Origin: Mycoplasmataceae bacterium
GTDB taxonomy: Bacteria > Bacillota_I > Bacilli_A > Mycoplasmatales > Mycoplasmoidaceae
Assembly (NCBI GenBank): GCA_031289475.1
Contig: JAITPK010000019.1
Coordinates: 1-37,351 of the forward strand
Direction of reading: 5' to 3'
DNA length: 37,351 bases
Part shown: positions 20,615-32,999 of the stretch, one piece after another
How positions within the stretch are numbered: position 1 is the first letter of the stretch
Layout: every line of letters starts with the position of its first letter
Translations under genes and position numbers: made by a program
Notes under the pieces: generated by a model
Database searches by the model: none
Seen by the model: only the letters and a program-made list of their open reading frames with translations
What the model was told of the DNA's origin: nothing

Positions 20615-22612
20615 ATGGCTTCCAAGTTTAAATTAACTACAAACCTGGTTCCTAAGGGAGATCAAGTTTTATCTATTAGTAAGCTTACTAGTAATATTAA
20701 AAAAGGAATCAAATCTCAAGTTTTATTAGGAGCCACTGGCACCGGTAAAACTTTTGCCGTTGCAAATATAATAAATAACATTCAACAAAATACATTAGTT
20801 ATTGTTCATAACAAAACATTAGCTGCCCAACTATATAGTGAATTTAAAGATTTATTTAAAAACAACCATGTGGAATATTTCGTATCTTATTTTGATTTCT
20901 ATCAACCCGAAGCTTACATTCCACGAAACGACACATATATCGAAAAAAGTGCGATGGTTAATCAAGAAATTGAAATGTTGAGATTATCTACTATCAATTC
21001 ACTAGCGAGTGGTGAGCCTACAATAGTGGTGGCATCAGTGGCAGCGATCTATGCATCAGTTGCGCCTAGCGATTTTGAAATGTATCGAATTGTTTTAAGC
21101 AAAGGTGTAGAACGAAACTTAAAACAATTGCAATATGATTTGGTGCGTCTTCAATATGAACGCAACAATATTGATTTAAAACCCGGTACCTTTCGATTAA
21201 GAGGTGACGTATTGGAAATTGCCCCAGGTTACACTGATGCTTTTACCATTCGTATTTCATTCTTTGGAAATACCATCGAGGAAATTGCGCTTGTCGATGC
21301 TTTAACTGGTGAAGTTAAAGAGCGATGAGATACATATGTTCTCGTGCCTGCCAGTGAATACATCATGAACAAAGACCGATGAAAAGAATCCATGGATCGT
21401 ATTAAAGAAGAAATGAAAGAACGAGTTAAATTCTTTAAGAAAAATAAAAAATTATTAGAAGCACAGCGAATTGGTGAACGAACATTGCACGATATCGAAT
21501 CTTTAGAAGAATTAGGATACTGTAATGGTATTGAAAACTATTCACGTCATTTAGAATTACGTGATCCTGGTACAACGCCATACACATTATTCGATTACTT
21601 TCAGAATAACAATTGATTAATGGTTATTGATGAATCACATATGACTATTCCCCAAGTGCGTGGTATGTTTAACACTGATCGTTCTCGTAAAACTACTTTA
21701 GTAGACTACGGGTTTAGACTACCTTCAGCACTAGATAATCGTCCGCTAAATTTTGATGAGTTTCAATCCAAGCTAGACAAGGTCATCTATGTATCAGCCA
21801 CACCGAACGAATGAGAAATTGAGCAATCTAGAAACGTTGTTGTAGAGCAAATTGTACGGCCAACCGGCTTAGTAGACCCGATTATCGAAATTCACTCAGC
21901 CAAGCACCAAATTGACGATTTAGTGATTGAATTACAAAAGCAAGTAGACAAGAAAGAACGTACTTTTGTAACGGTGCTGACTATTAAGATGGCTGAAAGT
22001 TTGGCAGAATATCTAAAGAAAATGAAGTTTAAGGTTATGTATATGCACAATGAACTTAAAACTTTAGAGCGAGCTAGAATCATTAACGATTTGAGACGTG
22101 GTAAGTACGATGTGGTTGTTGGAATTAACTTATTGCGTGAAGGGTTAGATGTACCTGAAGTATCATTAGTTGCCATTTTTGATGCAGACAAACCAGGGTT
22201 TTTTAGAAGCGATAAGGCATTAATCCAAACTTTTGGTCGTGCCGCAAGAAATGTCGGTGGTCGAGTCATCTTATATGCTGATACACAAACAGATGCTATG
22301 AAGACTGCAATTAGTGAAACCAATCGTCGTCGTGATATTCAACTAGCATATAACAAAACTAATAAAATTACACCACAGACGATTGTAAAGCCTATTTTTG
22401 ATGATATTTCTTCGAAAGAAGACGCAAAAATTGTGGAAGCATATTTTCACGGTAAGAACAAAGTGGATTTTAAAAAGCAAACAAGAGCAATTGGTATTTT
22501 GCGTAAAGAAATGCTACAAGCTGCTAAAAATCAAGAGTATGAAAGAGCAGCTTACATGAGAGATATACTTATTGAGCTCGAAGGAAATAGCAAAAATGAA
22601 ATTGAAAACTAA
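20615..22612 (+). CDS. uvrB: Excinuclease ABC subunit B
   Basis: 665 residues, normal length. UvrB is the damage-checking helicase-like core of nucleotide excision repair; it takes over from UvrA and recruits UvrC. Walker [12 protein letters not shown] lies near residue 40, the beta-hairpin that probes the strands is in [16 protein letters not shown] is at VIDESHMT, and motifs V-VI run through [19 protein letters not shown] and [11 protein letters not shown]-terminal UVR domain (residues about 625-660) is present for UvrC binding. It begins eight bases after secA. UvrA and UvrC are not in this window. Confidence 0.97.
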
Positions 22613-23834
22613 TCTCGGTTTATCTTTGTTATCTTTAGTTTGTATTCCTACTATTTTTGTTGCTTCAGCTCGGGTGAGTAATATTGTTGCCACATCGCAT
22701 TCACTTGCTGATTCACCACCATCTAGCGCACAAGATTATTACAACTATATATACAATCGCAGTTTTTCTATAATGGCAAAAGATCAATCAAAAACATTGA
22801 GGGGAACAGGTTGACTCTTTAAACATCTAGATAGCGCAGTTAATAATTTTCACTATTTAATGTTTACTAACTGACATGTGGAACATGCCATGATGTTAAT
22901 GTCTAAACCGACATTTTATTTTAATCAGGTAGCCCCACAGATTGCGGCAGACATAAGCAACAACACTCCAGCCGTACCATCAGCAACCGAGCACCAACAA
23001 GCATCATTCAATTCATATATAAGCTTTAGTGGCTTTCATTATGTCGGAGTTGCAAGTTACTATACCGATAGCAATAATGTGACGTATGGTGCTGATGCTG
23101 CAATAGCGGATGTTACTTTTAGTCCAACATTCGGATCGGATTTATATAAACAACTATATGTTTTAAATAATGTTGCAGATGAAAATGGTGCGTTAGTACA
23201 ATTTCACAATGGTGTATTACCGCGGCTCACTTCTTTATATTGTGCAGGTTATCCTGGGGCAAATGCAAAAGGAGAAAGATATAGTAATTCATGTGTTCAA
23301 TGAGAAACTAGCACAAGTGAAATCGATGAAACTAGAAAGTCTTGGACTACATCATTTCCGCCATTTTCACAATATACTCACTCAATTGATGAAGATGATA
23401 ATGACAATATTGCAATGGACGATGATTATGTTACATCAAAAATTCCTTGTACCGAAGGTAGCCCTATTGGTCCTATGTATTATCTAGGGGCAGGAGCGAG
23501 TGGGAGTATGGGGTTGTATTACAACGGTAACAACAGCAAATATGAGGTTGCTGGATTGTGTTGGGGGATGTGACATGATTCACCAATGACTTGATATCAA
23601 CAAGCAACGCTTATTTACAACTCACCGGGGCATTATGATTTATATTCAGACTATATAGCTAGCAAATGAATACCAATACCAGGAAAGATGAATTCAACCA
23701 TTATTATCATAATAAGTGTAGTAAGTGCAACTACACTGGTTGGCGTTGGATTAATAATTGCTTTCACGATAAAACATAAAAAATGTAAAAAATTAAATAA
23801 TAATGTTAAAAAAACTAACGGCGTTAAGAAATAA
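22596..23834 (+). CDS. Membrane-anchored serine protease of the DUF31/MIP type (probable)
   Basis: 412 residues; it starts 17 bases inside uvrB. An N-terminal signal-like helix (about residues 5-28) has no lipobox Cys. The trypsin-like pattern is RGTGWLFKHL, then LMFTNWHVEHA (H94), DAAIADVTF (D168 or D172) and [12 protein letters not shown] (S302), which resembles the His, Asp and Gly-x-Ser-Gly-Ser of mycoplasma DUF31 peptidases, including the antibody-cleaving MIP. A second helix near 367-392 and a Lys/Asn tail place the C-terminus inside, so the catalytic domain faces outward. Much smaller than classic MIP. No MIB partner gene is near. The 3' end overlaps tatD by 42 bases. Confidence 0.72.
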
Positions 23835-24572
23835 TTGATTAGCGACAGATTCTTTATCTTTGCCAAGAACGTTTGCGATTTCATCAACCACATAAATGAT
23901 TTTCAGTGGTGTATTAATTTGACCACGTTCTGGTGCTGGTGATAATCATGGTGCATCTGTTTCACTCAAAATTTGTGCAATTGGTGTTTCACGAATAGCG
24001 TTTTTCAAATCATTAGTATTTTTAAAAGTAATTACGCCATTGATAGAAATAAAATAACCTAATGAAATATAGCGTTTTACTAAGTCGACATTACCTGTAA
24101 AACAATGAATGATGACTTTTAATCCAACTGCATGTTCATTCAAAATCTTTATAGCATCTTCATGTGCATCACGTATGTGAACCATTAAAGGTAATTTATA
24201 TTTTTTAGCTAAATCAATATGTCTAATAAAAACAGATGCTTGAGCATCTTTATCAAATCCTTCATAATGATAGTCTAAGCCAGTTTCACCAATAGCCACA
24301 ATTTTTTTATTACGATATTCAACCAATAAGTTTTCGATTTCACCCATCGCAGTTTCAATATCTACTTTTTTTATATCGCTTGGATGGATACCAACACTAG
24401 CATACACATTAGAAAAATCTTGTGCATGTTTAACAGCAATTGCACTAGTATCAACATTAGTACCTATATCTACATAAAAAATGTTTTTTTCTAAACACTC
24501 TAAAGCAATTTCTTTGGCTTGGCTATCTAATGGGCTGTAGTTAGTGTGAGTGTGGACATCAAAATATTTCAT
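23793..24572 (-). CDS. tatD: TatD-family metal-dependent DNase
   Basis: 259 residues. TatD proteins are TIM-barrel hydrolases acting as 3'-5' exonucleases on DNA. Metal-site motifs are present: DVHTHTNYSPLD at the start (H-x-H), GEIENL, AIGETGLDYHYE near 94-105, LPLMVHIRDAHED near 130-142, VIIHCFTGN near 155-163, and SETDAPWLSP near 206-215. The C-terminus ends in a hydrophobic SFFNIII that overlaps the convergent protease gene. The start overlaps the mnmE stop by one base (TAATG). Last gene of the serS operon. Confidence 0.94.
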
Positions 24573-25897
24573 TATTTACCTATGCAAAACTTTCTAAATA
24601 ATTCATCAATAAAATTATAGTCTTTGTAATCACCTGTAATGTTAAGGATGTTTGCCATGGCTGTATGCAAATATTCGATTGCTAAATCAATTGGTTGTTT
24701 GTTATGAATTAAGAATTTTACTTTTTTTAATTCTTCTAATACATTTTGCATCAAACCTATTGAACGACTTGATTGAAGAATAGTAGACTGATTAACATTG
24801 AAGGTTATCTTAGAGACAAATTTAATAATTTGCCTTGTCAAGTTTTCTATCTTGGACATTTTGGCGCAAACTTTTACTCCAGATATTGTTACTTTGTTTA
24901 TTAGATCTGATTTGTTAATAACGACAATATGCGGTTTATTCTTCACAAGTGTCATTATGTCTTTATCTTCGCGTGTTAAAGTTTTGGAACCATCAATTAC
25001 TAATAAAACTAAATCTACATCATCGATTGCTTTGATAGTTCTGCTCACACCAAGTTGTTCAATCATCTGTTTAGTTTCTCGATATCCAGCGGTATCTAAT
25101 AAATTTATGGTGACACCATCAATATTAATTTTTTCACTAATTACGTCTCTTGTTGTACCAGGTATATTAGAAACAATGGCACGATTATCGTTTACAAAAG
25201 CATTTAATAGAGATGACTTACCAACATTAGGCTTGCCTACAATGGCAACATTAATGCCTTCACGCAGTGGGATGATCCTAATAGAATCATTAATTATTTT
25301 GGAACAAGTATTAATTAACGAGTTATTAAGTTCGTTGAATTTTTTAATTGTGATTTGTGGTACATCATCAAACTCTGGATAGTCAATATTTACTTCAATT
25401 TGACCAATTAATTTAAAAAGTTTTTCGCGCATTTCATTCAGTTGGTGTGTAGTTTTCATACTTAAACCATTATTTGCTAATTGAATAGCATTGTCATTAG
25501 TAGAATTAATTAAATTGTTAATTGCTTCGGCCTCATGAATATTTATCTTACGATTCATATAAGCTCGTTGCAAAAATTCACCAGGTTGTGCGAGAACACA
25601 TCCTTTGCTAATTAATAGTTGAATAATCTTTTTAGCTAAAAATATTCCACCGTGACAATTGATTTCAATAACATCTTCACCAGTAAAAGACATTGGCTTT
25701 ACAAAGGTGTTTATCAACACGTGATCAATTATGGCGGCGTTTTCTAATAAATTAGCCTTTTGTATTAGATAGCCTTTTCTAACAATTTTAGAAGTAGTGA
25801 CTCTATTAATGATCTGAAATGCTTCGTCACCAGATAATCTAATAATATGAATTGCACCATTCATTGGTGGAGTAGACAAAGCAACGATCGTTCTCAT
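24572..25897 (-). CDS. mnmE: tRNA modification GTPase MnmE (TrmE)
   Basis: 441 residues. With MnmG, MnmE adds carboxymethylaminomethyl groups to U34 of tRNAs reading split codon boxes. The N-terminal folate-binding domain has MSFTGEDVIEINCHGG (about residues 69-84) and GEFLQRAYMNRKI. The G domain has VGKPNVGKSSLLNAF, then TTRD, LDTAGYRET and NKSD. The protein ends FRKFCIGK, the conserved Cys-bearing tail. It overlaps holB and tatD by one base at each side. MnmG lies elsewhere. Confidence 0.97.
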   Translation of the reverse strand: MRTIVALSTPPMNGAIHIIRLSGDEAFQIINRVTTSKIVRKGYLIQKANLLENAAIIDHVLINTFVKPMSFTGEDVIEINCHGGIFLAKKIIQLLISKGCVLAQPGEFLQRAYMNRKINIHEAEAINNLINSTNDNAIQLANNGLSMKTTHQLNEMREKLFKLIGQIEVNIDYPEFDDVPQITIKKFNELNNSLINTCSKIINDSIRIIPLREGINVAIVGKPNVGKSSLLNAFVNDNRAIVSNIPGTTRDVISEKINIDGVTINLLDTAGYRETKQMIEQLGVSRTIKAIDDVDLVLLVIDGSKTLTREDKDIMTLVKNKPHIVVINKSDLINKVTISGVKVCAKMSKIENLTRQIIKFVSKITFNVNQSTILQSSRSIGLMQNVLEELKKVKFLIHNKQPIDLAIEYLHTAMANILNITGDYKDYNFIDELFRKFCIGK

Positions 25898-26700
25898 TAT
25901 TTAACCCCTTGCAAAACAGTTCATATATTGTTGAACAATAATATTTTGTTTGGGTTAGCCCTCACATTATCAATTAATTTAAATAATTGTTCATTGCGAG
26001 AGACGAGCGAATTTAAAAGTTTTAGAGATAACTCAATTTGTCTATAGTCAAATTTAGAGAATTGTTCTTGCAAAGATTTAATAATTGATAAATCGTTAGT
26101 GTTGTGAATAAAAGAGTTCGCAAAATCATAAGTTGTGTAGAACATCTTTGATTTAAGTTGGTCAATGGCATCATCGTAGCTATAATAGGTTTTTTTAATT
26201 GCTTGTTTCTGTGCATCATCAAGATCATATTTTTTTAAAATTTCATCAAAAACAATAAAGTTGCTTTTGAATGTGCATATTTGACAACGACTTTTAATGG
26301 TTGGTATTACTAAATTAATGGCTCTTGTAGTTAAAATAGCATAAGTATCAATTGGTGGTTCTTCCAAAAATTTTAGCAGCGAATTAATTGCTTGCTGAGT
26401 TGCATATTCTACACCTTTGATAATATAAAATTTGATACCGCGAGATTCAACCGCAGTATTGGAAAAACGATTTGAAATATTTAAAATTTCTTCTTTCTTA
26501 ATAGTGCTCGCGTAACCATTAATGGTGATGATGTCAAAATAGGAATTAGTATCAATTTTTTTACATCATTCACAATTCTCACCTGTGCAAACAATTGATT
26601 TGATGTAATTACTAATGAAAGAATTTAAATCGCACAATTTAGATTCCACTAGTAATAAAGCATGTGGTTTGTGTTTGGACTTAATAACATTATTCACCAT
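25897..26700 (-). CDS. holB: DNA polymerase III delta-prime subunit
   Basis: 267 residues. HolB is part of the clamp loader that puts the sliding clamp on DNA. Mycoplasma-type short form: SIVCTGENCEWCKK (residues 40-53) gives three Cys of the usual zinc module, RFSNTAVESRGIKFYIIKG near 78-96, and SLLKFLEEPPIDTYAILTT near 109-127, the SRC-like arginine region following at IPTIKSRCQ. The usual P-loop is missing, as in most delta-prime subunits. It overlaps tmk by 11 bases and mnmE by one, as in Bacillus-type tmk-holB order. Confidence 0.87.
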
Positions 26701-27355
26701 AATGTTCCTGAATTTTTTGGATTATGACACTATAAACATCAGCAAACACTTCTTGAATTGTCTTAGATGCATCAATTTCCACAATAGTTTTATTTCTATT
26801 TTCATCAATAATTTTTCGATAACCTTCATACACTTTTTGATGTAGACTTAATTTTTCCTGGTCTAAACGGTTAAATTCTCTTAACTCATTTGCTTTAATT
26901 CTTTCGAGACCGGCATCTGGAGACACCATTAGAATTAATGTGATATTTGGTAGCAGCCCATTGATGCCAAAATTATTTATGTCCCATACTTCTTTAATTC
27001 CTAAACCGCGAGCATATCCTTGATACACCAATGATGAATGTATATAGCGGTCGCAAAGCACAATCTTATCATTATCTAAATTTGGCTTTATAAAATCTTG
27101 AACATGTTGAGCACGACTAGCAGCGAATAATAATGCTTCGGCTCGGCCAGAAATTTTATAATCCAATTTATTTAATAAAATATTTCTAATATCTTCGGCA
27201 ATAACATTATTTTTTCCACCGGGTTCTCTTGTCAAAACAACCTTAGTGCCATATTTAGTTTGTTTTAATTTGTCATATACCAAACTTATGATGGTGGATT
27301 TCCCACTACCATCAGGGCCTTCAAAAGTAATAAATAAACCTTTATTGTTTGTCAT
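26690..27355 (-). CDS. tmk: Thymidylate kinase
   Basis: 221 residues, the standard size. It makes dTDP from dTMP. Walker A FEGPDGSGKSTII (about residues 11-23), LTREPGGKNN with the family 'TREPGG' signature, CDRYIHSSLVYQGYARGLG (about 100-118) with DRY, and the lid region ending ELREFNRLDQE. The lid has fewer arginines than in some relatives. holB starts inside the end of this gene. It lies 33 bases after serS. Confidence 0.96.
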   Translation of the reverse strand: MTNNKGLFITFEGPDGSGKSTIISLVYDKLKQTKYGTKVVLTREPGGKNNVIAEDIRNILLNKLDYKISGRAEALLFAASRAQHVQDFIKPNLDNDKIVLCDRYIHSSLVYQGYARGLGIKEVWDINNFGINGLLPNITLILMVSPDAGLERIKANELREFNRLDQEKLSLHQKVYEGYRKIIDENRNKTIVEIDASKTIQEVFADVYSVIIQKIQEHYGE

Positions 27356-27388
27356 GTTTTATTCCAAATGATTGTTTATGCAATCAAC

Positions 27389-28660
<1,272 letters not shown>

Positions 28661-28687
28661 ATTTCTCGCCTGTCTTTAAGTCTCCAT

Positions 28688-28693
28688 ATTATA
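28688..28693 (-). promoter_or_regulatory. -10 box of the serS operon
   Basis: TATAAT on the minus strand, 27 bases before the serS ATG, in the short divergent gap (28661-28734). No clear -35. Confidence 0.5.
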
Positions 28694-28706
28694 TTAAGTA
28701 TTTTAA

Positions 28707-28712
28707 TATAAT
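28707..28712 (+). promoter_or_regulatory. -10 box and ribosome binding site of the operon starting at 28735
   Basis: TATAAT at 28707-28712 drives the plus-strand operon. AAGAGG at 28724-28729, five bases before the ATG, is one of the few good Shine-Dalgarno sequences in the window and supports the start. Confidence 0.55.
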
Positions 28713-28734
28713 AACTAAACCAAAAGAGGTTCGC

Positions 28735-29067
28735 ATGGAAAAGGTTAAATTAAACATTGAAATAGATAAAGATGTATATGAAGCAATCAAGCAACAATTT
28801 GAAGAAATGTCTAAAACTTTAGGCAGTAAAATGAATGTTAAAAATATAGATGACTATATTCAAACGATATTATTATCGTGCGTTAAGAGTGGCGAACAAA
28901 TGAAAAAGCTTGGATCTAAGTTAAATGACGTGTTTGAAAAATTAGGCGGGCTAGGTGATGTTGATCTTGGTGATCTAGACATTGAAGCTATGCTTAACCC
29001 TAAAACTAAGAAAGTTGAAGAAAAAAAGCCTGTCGTTCCAACCAAGCCTAGCAATTTAAAGAGTTAA
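28735..29067 (+). CDS. Small unknown protein, possibly DNA-binding
   Basis: 110 residues. The first half starts with a beta-strand-like KLNIEIDKDVYEAI, then a helix (QQFEEMSKTLG) and another (DDYIQTILLSC). This order, a short strand then two helices, resembles ribbon-helix-helix regulators, but no test was possible. The middle is KKLGSKLNDVFEKLGGLGDV, then LGDLDIEAMLNP, and a Lys/Pro tail. It lacks any membrane segment. It starts a plus operon ending with pcrA and has a good ribosome binding site. No family recognised. Confidence 0.6.
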   Translation: MEKVKLNIEIDKDVYEAIKQQFEEMSKTLGSKMNVKNIDDYIQTILLSCVKSGEQMKKLGSKLNDVFEKLGGLGDVDLGDLDIEAMLNPKTKKVEEKKPVVPTKPSNLKS

Positions 29068-29068
29068 T

Positions 29069-30007
29069 ATGAGTATAGCAATCGTTTACCATTTGTATAA
29101 AAATTCAAAAACTATTGAAGAATCACTTCAAAGTCTTTTGAATCAAACTGATCATGATTTTGAACTTATGTTGGTTAATGATGGCGCTACTAGAACAGTG
29201 ACTCAAGAATTAAAAAAATTTGATTTGGCTAAATTTAAACATGTAACTTACTATAAGTGAAATCAAAATGTTGGACACTCTTTATCTTTCAATAAAGCCA
29301 TCCAAGACACTCAGGCTACACACATTCATTACAGTGGTTCGAATGTTATCTTTGATAAGAATTTTGTTAAAAATATGAATGCGGTTATTACAAAACACAA
29401 ACCAGACGTTATTTCTTTTAATAAAGTAAAAAATGATGGTAGTGTTCAAATTTTTACTAAAAATACTTTGAAGATGAACTTAATGCTTCTTCCTTCAATG
29501 AAAGATAAGATATTTAAAACTTCCTTATTAAAAGACAATAACATATATTTAGACGAAACCGCATACTTACCACTAGTTTTTATATACAAAATATTAAATG
29601 CTTATAAGAAGTGGATTATTTTTGATGGTGTTATTGCAGAATTTCATCAAATTAAATTTTATACATATAACTTGTATGATATTTTCGAACAGAACGATTA
29701 TTTAATAAATAATTACAGAGAAACAAAGTTTTGGAAATCTATTAGTGATTTTATAGAGTTTTGTATGATTATTTATATTATTGATATTTTTATTCCACGT
29801 ATTTTTAACACATATACCGATAAATCAATTCGTAAACAAGCAATTTATAAATCTCAAGCATGACTAGATAAAAATATTCCTCAATGACGTAAGAATAAAA
29901 TAATGAATAGTAATAAAAATACTAATCCAGGATTATTTAATAAATTTAAAAAAGTAAAATTTAGTTTATTTTTCTTTGCAAAATTTATTAAACAAAATAA
30001 AAAATAA
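29069..30007 (+). CDS. Glycosyltransferase family 2-like protein with a degraded acceptor motif
   Basis: 312 residues with at least three TGA-coded Trp. The fold pattern of GT2 is clear at the start: AIVYHLYKNSKTIEESLQSL, then LMLVNDGATRTVTQEL, and WNQNVGHSLSFNKAI near residues 66-80. The position where GT2 enzymes have D-x-D is HYSGSNVIFD (residues 87-96), with no acidic pair. The C-terminal half is basic and has a hydrophobic stretch near 227-247. It may be inactive or use a different metal strategy. The start is two bases after the previous stop; the stop overlaps the next gene by one base. Confidence 0.7.
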
Positions 30008-30762
30008 TGGAAAAGTTAGCAATATCATCTATTAATCCAATCGAAAATCCCAAAGCACGTTATGCTTTAGCAAAAGCATGGAATCGCATTTTTGCCAGAA
30101 TAATTGATTCTTCATTATTAATGTTGGTAATTGGGGGCGTAGCTGTGTTAATCATGCTTCCAGATTCACATGGTGTTGAGCAACCCTTGGATTTGCAAGA
30201 TAAATGACGTTATTTTATGATTGGTTTTGAATCAAGCGCCTTTATGATATTTTATTTTCTGATTCTACCATTATGAACAAAAGGTCGCACTTTAGGTTTG
30301 TTAATATTTAAACTTAAGATTTACAATTTAATACCAACCAAAAACTTTTTTGTTAATTTAGTTAAACGAGAATTTTTTCTATGGATGATATTAGCATTAA
30401 GTAATTTGGCGTTAGGTATTACTTTATGAGTCTTAAATGATTCTGCAGAATCATTTTTAAGACTACTGTTGCTTAATACTAAAGATGGCACAACTAAAGA
30501 GAAAATAGGCGTAGGTGCATTTCAAGCGATGTGGGGTATAAGCGGGATATTGCTTGTTTTTATAGTTATACATATGTGCATTTTTAATAAGCGTCGTTGT
30601 TTTATCGATCATGTAAGCGACACTGTAGTGATTAAACTGGTAGACATTAGTTCTAATGATCCAAGTGTATCAGCTAATGCTAAAATATCTAGAAGCAAAC
30701 GAAACTATGGTTTGCCAGGAGAAATTGTTGCCGGAGCAGAGGATGAAATTAATTCTCTATAA
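30007..30762 (+). CDS. RDD-family membrane protein
   Basis: 251 residues with four TGA-coded Trp and four to five hydrophobic helices. The start of the RDD domain, KAWNRIFARIIDSSLLML (residues 23-40), shows the Arg and the following 'iD' that name the family. LWTKGRTLGLLIFKLKI near 92-108 matches the family's 'tpGk...gl.v' region. The tail (SANAKISRSKRN...EDEINSL) is hydrophilic. RDD proteins are poorly understood; some act in ion transport. It sits between the GT2-like gene and pcrA. Confidence 0.75.
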
Positions 30763-30773
30763 TACCTTGCCTA

Positions 30774-32960
30774 ATGCTCGAATTAACTAAACTCAATCAT
30801 CATCAATTAGAAGCTGTCACGGCACCTGATGGGTCTATTTTAGTTGTTGCTGGTGCTGGGACTGGCAAAACACGAGTTCTTACTACGCGCATCGCTTATT
30901 TGATTGAACACATGGGTTATGATAATAATAAAATCTTAGCAATCACATTCACTAACAAAGCGGCCAGTGAGATGAGAACAAGAGTTGCTGACATGGTAAA
31001 TAATGCCTATGTTCCGTGAATTGGCACATATCACGCCACCTGTTTGAAAATATTAAAAGAAGACATTAATTACATTGGCAGAAAGAATAATTTCAGTGTG
31101 ATCGATGATGAAGATCAGCTTTCGATATTAAGAGATATTTATAAAAATGGTGGCATTGTACAAAAAGATATCAAACCAAAAAAAGCACTTGAAGTGATTG
31201 AGAAAGTGAAAATGGGTTACATCCAACTTGATGCAATTAACTCACTAGACAAAGCTAAAGACTTAGGTATTTATAAATTTGATGAATTAAAAAACGCCAA
31301 ATATATTAATCGTATGTATAACCAACGTTTGCTTTCTGCTAACCTTTTGGATTTCAATGATTTATTGTTACTAACATATAAACTTTTATCAGAGCACGGT
31401 GAAATTAAACAAAAATGACAACAAGCTTTTGACTATATTCTTGTAGACGAATTTCAAGACACTAATGAATTACAATTCGATATTTTGAATTTATTAATAA
31501 ACCAACAAAAGAAAAACATATTTGTTGTCGGTGATCCAGACCAAACAATTTACACATGACGTGGAGCATATCCAAATATCTTCAAAGATTATTTAGCGGA
31601 ATATAAAAATACCAAAACATTCATCTTGGATTTAAATTATCGTTCTACAAATAACATTTTGAAGGTTGCCAATACACTAATCTCACACAATAATGACAGA
31701 ATCAAAAAAGATTTGACTACTAATAATGCTGATGGTAATAATGTGGTCTTTTATAAAGGAGACTCAGATTATCGTGAGGCTAATTATGTGGCGAAACAAA
31801 TTATTGGCTTGACTAAAAATAAAAGCTATGCTTTTAAAGATATTGTTATCCTGTACCGAGCTAAATATTTATCTCGATCAATTGAACAAGAGTTAATCAA
31901 TAACAATATTCCATACTATGTCTTTGGTGCAGTAAGGTTTTATCAAAGACGTGAAATTAAGGATTTAGTAGCCTACCTTAAATTAATTGTGAATCCAATG
32001 GACGAATTATCGCTAAAACGTGTTTTAAATGTTCCGTCAAGAGGCATTGGTAACATCACTATTGATAACATCACAAAATATGCGAATGAACAACACATTT
32101 CCTTTGCTGAAGCCTTTTATTTGACAAGTAAATCTGAATTTGATCCACCATGACAGAAATCTTCAATTGCTCAATTTATTAGTATGATTGATTCATTGAT
32201 TACGACCACGAAAGATAAAACCATAGTAGAAGTAGTCCACCAAATAATAAAAACCATTAAATATGATGATCATATTAAAAGTTTGGACCTAGCTGAAGAA
32301 CGATTAGAAAACATTGAAGAATTTATCAAATCAATTGAAGAATTTGAAAGCAAGCGCGACACTCATAGCATAGAGGATTTCATGCATGAGATCAGTTTGT
32401 ATACAGATAATGACGATAATGCTAATCGTGATCGGAATGCTGTGTCACTTATGACAATCCATTATGCAAAGGGTACTGAAGCTAAAGTTGTTTTTATAAT
32501 CGGTCTTAATGAAGGAATATTTCCATCCATTAAATTAAATCGCGAAAATGATATTGAAGAAGAAAGACGAATCGCCTATGTGGGTGTCACTAGGTCTATG
32601 GAGAAATTATATTTAACATGCAATGTAGGGTTTTCTCCAATGTCCGGTTCTCAACTCAATGTTTCACGGTTTATTAAAGATATTGGTCATAAGAATTTAA
32701 GAGAAGAAGAATCGGAAATGATTTCAATTAGCAATGCTGATTTATCTTGATATAACTCTAAGGAAATTGAAACATTCGAAGACAATTACAATGAAAAAAT
32801 AGTTGATTTTAAAGTTGGCGATGTCATTGCTCATACAGTGTTTGGTAGTGGAGTAGTGATTGGTATTAATGGCGAAATGTTGGATGTGGCTTTCAAAGCT
32901 CCATTTGGCATTAAGTCATTGATTAAAAATCACAAAGCTATCAAAAGATTGAAAAATTAA
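30774..32960 (+). CDS. pcrA: ATP-dependent 3'-5' DNA helicase PcrA/UvrD
   Basis: 728 residues in one frame, with TGA-coded Trp at several places. Superfamily 1A helicase used in repair and in clearing proteins from DNA. Walker [14 protein letters not shown] (residues about 24-36), motif Ia [11 protein letters not shown], motif [12 protein letters not shown], motif [16 protein letters not shown], motif IV LNYRST, motif [14 protein letters not shown], motif [12 protein letters not shown]. The C-terminal domain (residues about 680-728: [20 protein letters not shown] then [16 protein letters not shown]) is the RNA-polymerase-binding tudor-like domain of PcrA. Motif V has TE where most have LE. 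Confidence 0.95.
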
Positions 32961-32999
32961 ATTGTAACCTTGGTCTTACAATAAATTTATAATCAAACT

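Noticed and set aside
22572-22595. Earlier start of the protease gene
   Set aside because: The upstream codons are part of uvrB. The ATG at 22596 is followed directly by a signal-like helix and is the better start.
24798-25382. 194-residue open frame on the plus strand inside mnmE
   Set aside because: It is antisense to a fully conserved MnmE G domain, has no promoter, and its codon use mirrors the complementary strand.
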